Below are positions 6,455 to 12,480 of a DNA stretch of 12,480 bases, piece after piece. How positions within the stretch are numbered: position 1 is the stretch's first letter; every line of letters starts with the position of its first letter. The stretch covers positions 1 to 12,480 of the forward strand of contig JAGGUU010000177.1 in assembly GCA_021158305.1 (NCBI GenBank), in the 5' to 3' direction. The position numbers and the translations under genes were made by a program. This stretch comes from Candidatus Bathyarchaeota archaeon (GTDB lineage Archaea > Thermoproteota > Bathyarchaeia > Bathyarchaeales > DTEX01). Below the pieces are notes generated by a model. The model was not told where the DNA came from. It saw nothing but the letters and a program-made list of their open reading frames with translations, and did not search any database.

Positions 6455-7927
6455 ATGATTATCGGAGTAGATCTCGGTACTCAGACATGTAGGAGTATAA
6501 TGTTTAATGAGGATGGAAGAAAGATCGCCGTATCCTCGGCCAGCTACGATCTAAAGTATGTTAAACCTAGATGGGTTGAACAAGATCCGAATGATTGGTG
6601 GAACGCTGTTAAAACTACTTTAAGGAATGTGATGATGAAGTCAAAGGCTTCTCCTACGGATATAGACGCCATCTCTTTCTCGTCTCAGGCAAATGCGCTT
6701 GTCCTACTCGATGGGGACGGCGAGCCGGTCTATCCAGTGATATCGTGGCTTGACACCCGTAGTGAGAAAGAGGTTGAGTTTCTAAGAGAGCGTTTGACAG
6801 AAGAAAACATTTACAAAACCACGGGAATGATTTTAGCTCCAGGTTTTTCCCCGCCGAAGATACTCTGGGTTAAGAGGAATCTTCCCTCAATATTCTCAAA
6901 AATTCGTAAAATAGTGTTCACTGAGGACTACATAATATACAAGCTTGCAGGCGAGTTCGCAATAGACTATTCATTGATATCATTTTCGATGTTATTTGAC
7001 GTGAATAAGGCATGTTGGGCACATGATATCTTGGACACGATTGGTGTAACGCCCGACATGTTTTCAAAGCCTTACCCATCAGGAACACCGATAGGAGAGT
7101 TAACCGCTGAGGTTGCAGATGAAATTGGATTGAAGAGGGGAACGCCGATCATAGTCGGCGGACATGATCAGTGCTGCGCAGCGGTCGGCGCGGGAGTCAT
7201 CGAACATGGCATGGTATTGAACTCTATTGGTACTGCACAAGCAACGCTTTGTGTATCGGATAAACCATTTCATGACTCAAAGATGCGCGTCTTGCGCTAT
7301 ATTCACGCATTACCTGAGAGGAAATGGGTTTTATTGAGAACGATTTCATCAGCAGGGATATTGTTGAGGTGGTTTTGCGAGAATTTCTGCTCAGCGGAAG
7401 CCGAGGTCGCTAAAGGTATGGAGACAAGCCCATATAGCTTACTCGATAGAGAAGCTGAAGCGATAGAGCCTGGCTCTGAAGGGCTTTTCGTGATACCTTT
7501 CTTTGATGAGGCAGAGGGAGTCATATATGGCCTATCTTTATCTCATGGAAAGCCGCATCTATACCGTGCACTTCTTGAATCAATAGGCTTTGAGGTTAGA
7601 AGAAGCATAGACATAATCGAAGATTTAGGGATAACAGTTAGAGACATTAGAATGGTTGGTGGAGGAGCAAAAAGTCTTCTTTGGAGAAAGATAATATCAA
7701 ACCAAACGAATAAAACCATTTCTGTTCCAAGAGAGACAGAAGCAGCTGCGCTTGGAGCCGCAATCTTAGCAGGCGTGGGAGCAAAAGTTTACAAAGACGT
7801 CTATGATGGAGTTAAAAATGCGGTAAAAATAATTGACTCAGAGAAACCTGAAGAAGATATTGTGGCTATATATGACAGCGCTTTTAAAAAATATTTGGAA
7901 ATCGTTAATCGGCTGAGGAAGAGTTGA
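6455..7927 (+). CDS. FGGY-family carbohydrate kinase (xylulokinase-like)
   Basis: This 490-residue protein is a complete FGGY kinase of the ASKHA fold. It starts MIIGVDLGTQTCR (phosphate 1 loop); PRWVEQDPNDWW and the 'ISFSSQ' strand are the early FGGY landmarks. GGHDQCCAAVGAG has the catalytic-base Asp near residue 238, and LNSIGTAQ is the phosphate 2 loop. VGGGAKSLLWRKI followed by EAAALGAAILAG is the adenosine and C-terminal signature. Family members use ATP to phosphorylate ketoses such as xylulose, ribulose, fuculose or rhamnulose, or polyols such as glycerol. The 'W.EQDP..WW' motif and length are xylulokinase-like, but sugar specificity cannot be read reliably. A kinase acting on the ketose made by a neighbouring isomerase is the usual pathway logic. 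ATG 6455 is preferred to the TTG at 6449, since the TATA box favours leaderless initiation here and no ribosome binding site serves the TTG. Confidence 0.88.
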   Translation: MIIGVDLGTQTCRSIMFNEDGRKIAVSSASYDLKYVKPRWVEQDPNDWWNAVKTTLRNVMMKSKASPTDIDAISFSSQANALVLLDGDGEPVYPVISWLDTRSEKEVEFLRERLTEENIYKTTGMILAPGFSPPKILWVKRNLPSIFSKIRKIVFTEDYIIYKLAGEFAIDYSLISFSMLFDVNKACWAHDILDTIGVTPDMFSKPYPSGTPIGELTAEVADEIGLKRGTPIIVGGHDQCCAAVGAGVIEHGMVLNSIGTAQATLCVSDKPFHDSKMRVLRYIHALPERKWVLLRTISSAGILLRWFCENFCSAEAEVAKGMETSPYSLLDREAEAIEPGSEGLFVIPFFDEAEGVIYGLSLSHGKPHLYRALLESIGFEVRRSIDIIEDLGITVRDIRMVGGGAKSLLWRKIISNQTNKTISVPRETEAAALGAAILAGVGAKVYKDVYDGVKNAVKIIDSEKPEEDIVAIYDSAFKKYLEIVNRLRKS

Positions 7928-7931
7928 TTGC

Positions 7932-7938
7932 AAAAAAA
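7932..7938 (-). terminator. U-tract terminator after the fourth isomerase-like gene
   Basis: On the minus strand a run of seven T follows the stop of the isomerase-like gene by 8 bases, in the 19-base gap between convergent genes. It fits an intrinsic archaeal U-rich terminator; no hairpin is seen. Confidence 0.5.
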
Positions 7939-7946
7939 TAAGATAT

Positions 7947-9374
7947 TTAGCAGATTATGGGCTCTATATCCAATAATTTACAAAGTTCTACCAGCTTGTC
8001 GGCGATATCATCTTGGCATACGATGATGTATTGATGCAGAAGATTCTCCACGAACTTAGATGCATCTCCTGCCAGCTTTACAGTCGCAGCCGGAATCTTC
8101 GGCCAACCTAGATCTGGCCTAAAATCTTTATCCTCCTCGATTATCTCTCCTGGAGCTATTAACATCTTATAGCCATCGCTAAACTTTATTATCCTCGCAC
8201 ATGTAGCGGGTCCAGCCTTGGCTATCGCGTTAATGGATAAGGAGGGCACGGCTCTCTCGAGTTCTGGCCCCTTAACAATTACTTCCTCTGGAATCTTATC
8301 CTTTTCACGGATTAGACTGAATTGCATGGCGCCGCATGTAGCTAATCTGACGAGTTTTTTATCCACGACTATTTGCTCCACATCTGCTTGAAGTATCGGA
8401 GCATCACTGAAGAGCCTCATTATATACATCGTTAGGGCGCCAAGATCATCTCCGGTGCAGGATGCTACGAAGCCTTCTTCGAGAAGTAGGCTTTGAGCTA
8501 TGCATGGAGGAACATAGTTTTCGGATAACTCGAAGAAGCATTTTATCACGGTGAAGTCCAGGTTATATTTTTCGATTAACTTTCTATGGGCCAAATAGAT
8601 TCGTATGTTTCTCTCCATGGCCTGGTCACATGGATAACTGGTCTTCGTCAACTTTCTTATCCTCTCATAAACCTCCTTAATCTCCTTCTCGCCAAATTTC
8701 TCCGCCATTGCCGCCAACGTTAGTGATTCAAGATGTTCTGCTGTGACGCCGAACTTTCTAATCCAGTCTGCATCATCCATAAGGGCTGATAATCCTCCCA
8801 ATGCCATGGAACCAAATCTGCCAAATAGGCTGCGTGAGAGCTGGTGCTTAACTCTACTGGCTTCGATAAAGTTCATCGCCTCTCTTATTACTTTCGGGTT
8901 ATCCGGGGTTCCATAGATGGTCTTAACATGTTTGAATCCAGCTACCTCTAAGGCTCCCTTCAATGCCCAGGCTCCAATAGCCTCACATCCCTCTAAACGA
9001 TCTCCCACCCATATCAAAACAGGTTTACCGATTATCTTTAGCGGTTGAACATACAGATTTGCCCAGAGAAAGGATGTTGCGAAGAAGACCACGGCATCCA
9101 CATCTTCTCTGCGAAATAGTTCGGCGACTTCCATGGCGCTTCGTCTATTATCTATGACTACATCCGCATTGTAATTTGGAACTTGTATATCTTTGACCTC
9201 GCCGTCCACTATTCTCTTTCCCTTGTAGAGAACTGCTTCGCATCCTTCTCTTTCAAGTGCGCGAAGCGCCATCTCAGCCATACCCATTACTGGGAAAGGT
9301 CTTCCAAGCTCATCTATCGTCCTATTGTGACTCGTTGCAACCATAAAACCTATCTTTGGCTTCCTACGGTTCAT
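7947..9374 (-). CDS. L-fucose isomerase-like protein with altered active-site residues (paralogue 4)
   Basis: A 475-residue member of the same superfamily. The N-terminal domain (KIGFMVATSHNRTID) and the central block GRFGSMALGGLSALMDDADW (186-204) followed by FGV look more like classical L-fucose isomerase than the other three. The C-terminal half has 'PPCIAQSLLLEEGF', LTMYIMRLFS and a His-containing end (H447, then D455/D456). Where the paralogues read CE(A/S)D, this one reads CTGDD, so the Glu is replaced by Thr. Where they have a His in 'HC..P', this one has T346-C347. Two of the presumed catalytic or metal residues are therefore missing. It shares RIIKFSDGYKMLIAPG and LGW blocks with the neighbouring paralogue 3. 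It may bind sugar without isomerising it, use different chemistry, or be a partner subunit. ATG 9374 fits a TATA-like box 27 bases upstream. Confidence 0.76.
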   Translation of the reverse strand: MNRRKPKIGFMVATSHNRTIDELGRPFPVMGMAEMALRALEREGCEAVLYKGKRIVDGEVKDIQVPNYNADVVIDNRRSAMEVAELFRREDVDAVVFFATSFLWANLYVQPLKIIGKPVLIWVGDRLEGCEAIGAWALKGALEVAGFKHVKTIYGTPDNPKVIREAMNFIEASRVKHQLSRSLFGRFGSMALGGLSALMDDADWIRKFGVTAEHLESLTLAAMAEKFGEKEIKEVYERIRKLTKTSYPCDQAMERNIRIYLAHRKLIEKYNLDFTVIKCFFELSENYVPPCIAQSLLLEEGFVASCTGDDLGALTMYIMRLFSDAPILQADVEQIVVDKKLVRLATCGAMQFSLIREKDKIPEEVIVKGPELERAVPSLSINAIAKAGPATCARIIKFSDGYKMLIAPGEIIEEDKDFRPDLGWPKIPAATVKLAGDASKFVENLLHQYIIVCQDDIADKLVELCKLLDIEPIIC

Positions 9375-9396
9375 GCAGAAATGGTCGTGGATCTTA

Positions 9397-9407
9397 CATA
9401 TTAAGTT
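9397..9407 (-). promoter_or_regulatory. TATA-like box for the isomerase-like gene ending at 7947
   Basis: The minus strand reads aacttaatatg about 27 bases before the ATG at 9374, within the 41-base gap after the upstream gene. No ribosome binding site precedes the ATG, so separate leaderless transcription is likely. A second AT-rich stretch (agttaaataaac) overlaps the upstream stop region. Confidence 0.45.
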
Positions 9408-9415
9408 TATTTAAC

Positions 9416-10816
9416 TTACTCTTGGACAATCGTTTTTATCCCCAGAAACTGGCAGGCAATACTGATCGGCTCGACATAGTCTCCATATATCATGCTGACA
9501 TGTTGAGTGAAGCCTTCCTCTATCAGTATCCTGTAAATTCTTTCGAGGTTTGATACCTTCACCCATCCCCATGAATCTTTGAAAGGTCCTCCTTCATCAA
9601 GAACGGTTCCCTTTGCGATGAACATCTTAAACTCACCATTGTATTCGACCATCCTAGAAAGTGTTACTTGGCCGGGTTTCAGCCTGAACCAAGGCGTTCC
9701 ATAATATTTCTTGTTGAAAGCTTTATAGAATGTGCTGGGATACTCTATCTTTACGCTGGAGTCTTTATGTCTTAACGTTATCGGGAATCCGGCGTGCCAT
9801 GCTAAGAATACATTAGGCTTTGTTGGATGCTGTAGGGTCCAATCCGTTAAAAGTGGTGGAGTGGTCTTTAGGGCGGCGAAATACTGCATCAGCATGCTCA
9901 ATAATCCAAGGACATCGCTCTCCATAGCGCATATAATTCCATCTTGAGTTAATCTGGACATGACAAAATAGGGGGTGATCCCGATATATTCCTGCAGCTC
10001 CAGCCACCCCTTGATCGCTATCCCCGTCAAAGATTTCTCTTTCGAAAGTTCCCTCAAAGCAATTTCAAGTTTAGCCATCGCCATCAAGTCGTCTTTTGGT
10101 ACATCTGAGAGATCCACCGTCTCGCCCATATCCTTGATCGTTAGGAGAACTCTATCATCTGAGTTGCTTATCTTCTCCATTCTCTTAACGGTTTCATATA
10201 GTGAGATTGGGATTATCCTCAGATTGAAGCGTTTAATTAATGCATGTTCATTAAAGGAGACCATCTCAAAGGTTTCAGGTCTTGGCCCTATCATTCCTAT
10301 TCTTGCACCCGATAATCCCTTAATGATCGCTGAAGCTCTACCGAAGCTCTCAACCTTTCTAAGAAAGCTCTCATCTCTGGGATCATGAATTCCAAGGAAG
10401 ACAAAAGGTAGCTCTCTCTTATGTAATGTTGCCGCGAGTGCCAGCGTTCCGCAGAAGGAGTCGGACTTCCTCAATCCATCAGGGGGAAGCGGCGGCTCCT
10501 TGGTCGCGAACAATCCCACGGGGACTCCCTTGAACGCATGAACTATGTCAGCGGCGGCGGTTTCATGTGGATATGTCATGGCGCCTAATAATATTGCATC
10601 CACGCCCTTTTGCTTGAATTTCTGAATAACTGGTAGTGCATCATAGTCAGATGATATTAATCCATCTTTCACGTCTTCTTCGCTTGGATAAATCAGCTCC
10701 AGAAAATTTAGCCTTGAGAGGGAGCTTATCGTCTCTTTACGTAGTTCAGCGGCCCATTCACGGTCGAAAGGCCACCGGTAAAGTGGGACGAGGCACATTC
10801 GAATCTTCATATTCAT
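9416..10816 (-). CDS. L-fucose/L-arabinose isomerase-like protein (paralogue 3)
   Basis: From ATG 10816 this is 466 residues. A Rossmann-like N-terminal domain (KIRMCLVPLYRW; GVDAILLGAMTYPHE) and ARIGMIGPRPETFE with FNEHALIKRFNLRI (171-200) are landmarks of the superfamily's second domain. The C-terminal domain has MESD (E299, D301), AWHAGFP (H341), TLSRMVEYNGEFKMFIAKG, WGW and H439-x5-G445-D446-Y. The presumed acidic pair and both His residues are therefore intact. The frame is open further upstream to 10915 but that part overlaps the permease gene antiparallel to nothing and in another frame of the same strand, so it is spurious. ATG 10816 overlaps the permease stop as ATGA; an alternative ATG lies two codons later. 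Tight coupling to a sugar permease says this isomerase probably acts on the imported sugar. Substrate not identifiable. Confidence 0.78.
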   Translation of the reverse strand: MNMKIRMCLVPLYRWPFDREWAAELRKETISSLSRLNFLELIYPSEEDVKDGLISSDYDALPVIQKFKQKGVDAILLGAMTYPHETAAADIVHAFKGVPVGLFATKEPPLPPDGLRKSDSFCGTLALAATLHKRELPFVFLGIHDPRDESFLRKVESFGRASAIIKGLSGARIGMIGPRPETFEMVSFNEHALIKRFNLRIIPISLYETVKRMEKISNSDDRVLLTIKDMGETVDLSDVPKDDLMAMAKLEIALRELSKEKSLTGIAIKGWLELQEYIGITPYFVMSRLTQDGIICAMESDVLGLLSMLMQYFAALKTTPPLLTDWTLQHPTKPNVFLAWHAGFPITLRHKDSSVKIEYPSTFYKAFNKKYYGTPWFRLKPGQVTLSRMVEYNGEFKMFIAKGTVLDEGGPFKDSWGWVKVSNLERIYRILIEEGFTQHVSMIYGDYVEPISIACQFLGIKTIVQE

Positions 10817-11640
10817 CCCTTGACGGCGCCTAGAGTCAAACCTCTGACGAGCTGTCTTTGAGTTAATAGTACAGCTATTATCGCAGGTATTATGGATAAC
10901 ACCGTTGCCGCGCACATGTCATTCCAGTAGAATTGCAGGTCGCCTATGAATGATGATATTAGAATTGGTAATGTCTTACGATATTGAGCGGTTAGGAATA
11001 CAGCTGTAGTGAACTCGTTCCAGGTTAAGAGGAATGATAGTATGGCGGTCGCTATGATCGCCGGATAAGTTAAAGGAACAATTATTTTTATCATTATCTG
11101 AAATACTGAAGCACCATCGACTACAGCTGACTCTTCAATCTCCCTAGGTAGCTCTAGTATGAAGCCTCTCAAGATCCAAACGATGAATGGGAGATTGAAC
11201 GCGGTGTATGCTAGGATCAGGCCGGGATAAGTGTCAATTAGCTTGAGGTGACTGTATATGACGTATAATGGAAGTATACCTACTATTGGGGGAAGCAGCC
11301 TAAGGCTTAAGATAAAGAACGCTATGTTCTCATTCCAGTTCTTGCCGACTTTGATGCTTGCAAGACAATAGGCCATCGGTATTCCAACGATAACGGAGAG
11401 CAGAACCGATGACACCGTGATTACCAAGCTATTTATCAGATATGATGTAAATCCCCAATGAGTGAAGACCTTAAAGTATGCTTCAAGAGTTAAGTTACGA
11501 GGCCACAAAGTCGGCGGATAGGAAAATGCCTCGGTAAACGGTTTAAAGGATGTGATTATCAGGACATATACGGGAAATAGTATAAATGCGAGTGTCAATG
11601 CAAGAAATATGTAAGAAGCAATTGTGTAAAAGCTTCTCAC
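10813..11640 (-). CDS. ABC sugar transporter permease, MalG-like (CUT1)
   Basis: From GTG 11640 this is a 275-residue inner-membrane protein with six predicted membrane segments, the first at about residues 7-30. After it comes TSFKPFTEAFSYPPTLWP, typical of MalG-type permeases. The cytoplasmic EAA loop that contacts the ATPase is at 168-189 (EIEESAVVDGAS, then I..P). The C terminus, QLVRGLTLGAVKG, is a hallmark of this permease class. An in-frame ATG at 11676 would overlap the upstream permease by 29 bases. GTG 11640 is better because GGAGGTGA lies 7 bases before it and the following residues run straight into the first membrane helix. It pairs with the other permease to form the channel for a sugar or oligosaccharide. 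The binding protein and ATPase are not in view and may lie beyond the right edge. Confidence 0.88.
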   Translation of the reverse strand: MRSFYTIASYIFLALTLAFILFPVYVLIITSFKPFTEAFSYPPTLWPRNLTLEAYFKVFTHWGFTSYLINSLVITVSSVLLSVIVGIPMAYCLASIKVGKNWNENIAFFILSLRLLPPIVGILPLYVIYSHLKLIDTYPGLILAYTAFNLPFIVWILRGFILELPREIEESAVVDGASVFQIMIKIIVPLTYPAIIATAILSFLLTWNEFTTAVFLTAQYRKTLPILISSFIGDLQFYWNDMCAATVLSIIPAIIAVLLTQRQLVRGLTLGAVKG

Positions 11641-11647
11641 GATTCTG

Positions 11648-11655
11648 TCACCTCC
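11648..11655 (-). promoter_or_regulatory. Ribosome binding site of the MalG-like permease
   Basis: Reading GGAGGTGA on the minus strand, this is a perfect match to the archaeal anti-Shine-Dalgarno. It overlaps the stop codon of the upstream permease and sits 7 bases before GTG 11640, so it fixes that start. Confidence 0.75.
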
Positions 11656-12480
11656 GCATGAGTCTATAGAATGCAACCACTATGAATGATACGATTATGG
11701 CCGTCAAGACCGCTTCTGCCGCGGCGAATCCGACTTCCCATCTCCTGAATCCGTCAAGGTATATCCTATATGTTATTAGGGTTGTTGCCGATCCAGGTCC
11801 ACCGTAAGTGAGAGTATAAATGTAATCAAATGTCTTAAAGCATTCAATTATCCTTAAAATTAGCAGTAGCAGTAGAATGTTTCTCAAGAGTGGAAGCGTA
11901 ACATGCCAGAAGATCTGACGCGGACTTGCTCCATCGATCATAGCAGCCTCCATAGGTTCTCGAGGTAAGCTCGCCAATGCCGAAAGCAATACTATGCCGA
12001 CGAACGGAGTCCATTGCCATACGTCGACCACCACCAACGTTAGCATGGCCTGACTCCTACTAGTGTTCCATGGCTGTGGAGGTAATCCGATTAAATGAAG
12101 GAAATAGTTGGCGAATCCATTCATAGGATTGAAGATCACTCTCCAGATGGAGCCTGCGGCTACCGGAGCCATCGCAAGCGGAATTAACAATATTCCCCTC
12201 AGTATTCTGTCACCTGGAATCTTTCGATTTAGGGATAGCGCTAGAAGCATTCCTAGAACGAACTCTATGGGTACGGCGATGAGCGTGAATATGAAAGTTT
12301 TCACATAGGCATCCCAGAAAAGCGAATATTCAGTAAACAGGGTGATGAAGTTATTCAGCCCTACAAAAACTGGATGACGATATACTGGATCGTAAAGTTT
12401 CCACCTGAAGAACATCATATAGTAGTTGAAAACGAATGGTCCAATTGTAATGAATATGATGATCGCGAATCCAGGAGCTA
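11648..12480 (-). CDS. ABC sugar transporter permease, MalF-like (CUT1), 5' end missing
   Basis: The frame is open through the right edge, giving 276 visible residues; internal ATGs at 12418-12413 are not the start. The codons before them read APGFAIIIFITIGPF, the end of a first membrane helix. VFVGLNNFITLF is the periplasmic entry to the next part, a standard MalF/UgpA-type landmark. The EAA loop is REPMEAAMIDGAS followed by FWHVTLP. FDYIYTLTYGGPGSATTL and the final AAAEAVLTAIIV helix are also typical. Family members are about 290-300 residues, so perhaps 15-25 residues are missing. It ends 7 bases before the GTG of the partner permease, with the partner's ribosome binding site overlapping its stop. 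It forms the transport channel with that partner; CUT1 systems import di- and oligosaccharides or sugar derivatives. Confidence 0.88.
   Translation of the reverse strand, partial: APGFAIIIFITIGPFVFNYYMMFFRWKLYDPVYRHPVFVGLNNFITLFTEYSLFWDAYVKTFIFTLIAVPIEFVLGMLLALSLNRKIPGDRILRGILLIPLAMAPVAAGSIWRVIFNPMNGFANYFLHLIGLPPQPWNTSRSQAMLTLVVVDVWQWTPFVGIVLLSALASLPREPMEAAMIDGASPRQIFWHVTLPLLRNILLLLLILRIIECFKTFDYIYTLTYGGPGSATTLITYRIYLDGFRRWEVGFAAAEAVLTAIIVSFIVVAFYRLMRR

Noticed and set aside
9975..10388. 137-residue plus-strand open frame
   Set aside because: It is antisense to the well-supported isomerase-like gene, Ser/Leu/Ile-rich in the way of complementary-strand shadows, and has no promoter or ribosome binding site.
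10817..10915. N-terminal extension of the isomerase-like protein (frame open to 10915)
   Set aside because: It lies within the 3' end of the permease gene on the same strand, its residues (Cys/Asn/Arg-rich) do not look like family sequence, and the ATGA overlap at 10816 gives a clean start with family-like length.
11641..11676. ATG start at 11676 for the MalG-like permease
   Set aside because: It would overlap the upstream permease by 29 bases and places the perfect GGAGGTGA site inside the gene; GTG 11640 has the right spacing.
12413..12418. Start of the MalF-like permease at the paired ATGs
   Set aside because: The in-frame sequence before them encodes a typical first membrane helix up to the window edge, so the gene begins outside the window.
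1..12480. tRNA or other RNA genes, CRISPR repeats, insertion sequences, attachment sites
   Set aside because: Gaps between genes are mostly under 120 bases and hold promoter-like or nothing recognisable; no cloverleaf, regular repeats or transposase motifs were found by eye.

Overview
The window looks archaeal, most likely from a (hyper)thermophilic or anaerobic member of the Thermoproteota/Bathyarchaeia type. This is inferred from gene style, not from a marker gene. Several genes have an AT-rich TATA-like box about 25-30 bases before the start codon and no leader. Genes inside operons instead carry GGAGGTG-type ribosome binding sites. GTG and TTG starts are used, and the proteins are rich in Lys, Glu and Ile. 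No rRNA, tRNA, CRISPR array or insertion sequence was seen.

Layout, left to right. (1) Positions 1-149, minus strand: the start of a gamma-glutamylcyclotransferase-like gene that runs off the left edge. (2) 150-383: a gap holding the 3' tail of a minus-strand reading frame with no recognisable start (201-329, possible remnant) and the promoter area of the next gene. (3) 384-5129, plus strand: a creatininase-family amidohydrolase, two L-fucose/arabinose isomerase-like proteins each with its own promoter, and two overlapping small cysteine-containing proteins resembling the L-2-amino-thiazoline-4-carboxylate (ATC) hydrolase family. (4) 5165-6352, minus: a NagA-type deacetylase/amidohydrolase, divergent from (5) 6455-7927, plus: an FGGY sugar kinase. 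(6) 7947-12480, minus, read right to left: two CUT1-type ABC sugar permeases, then a third isomerase-like gene joined to the second permease by an ATGA overlap, then a fourth isomerase-like gene with its own promoter.

Taken together this is a carbohydrate uptake and catabolism locus: import (ABC permeases), aldose/ketose isomerisation (four isomerase-like paralogues), phosphorylation (FGGY kinase), deacetylation (NagA-like) and an amide or lactone/lactam hydrolysis step (creatininase-like). The substrate cannot be read from the sequence. An N-acetylated, branched or cyclic sugar would fit the mixture, but that is inference.

The most unusual point is the four divergent 466-475 residue isomerase-like proteins within 10 kb. 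They form two pairs by sequence and strand. Three keep the same presumed active-site pattern (Glu-x-Asp, then His about 40 residues later, then His-x5-Gly-Asp near the C terminus). One has lost the Glu and the first His. The tandem ATC-hydrolase-like pair beside them is the second point of interest.
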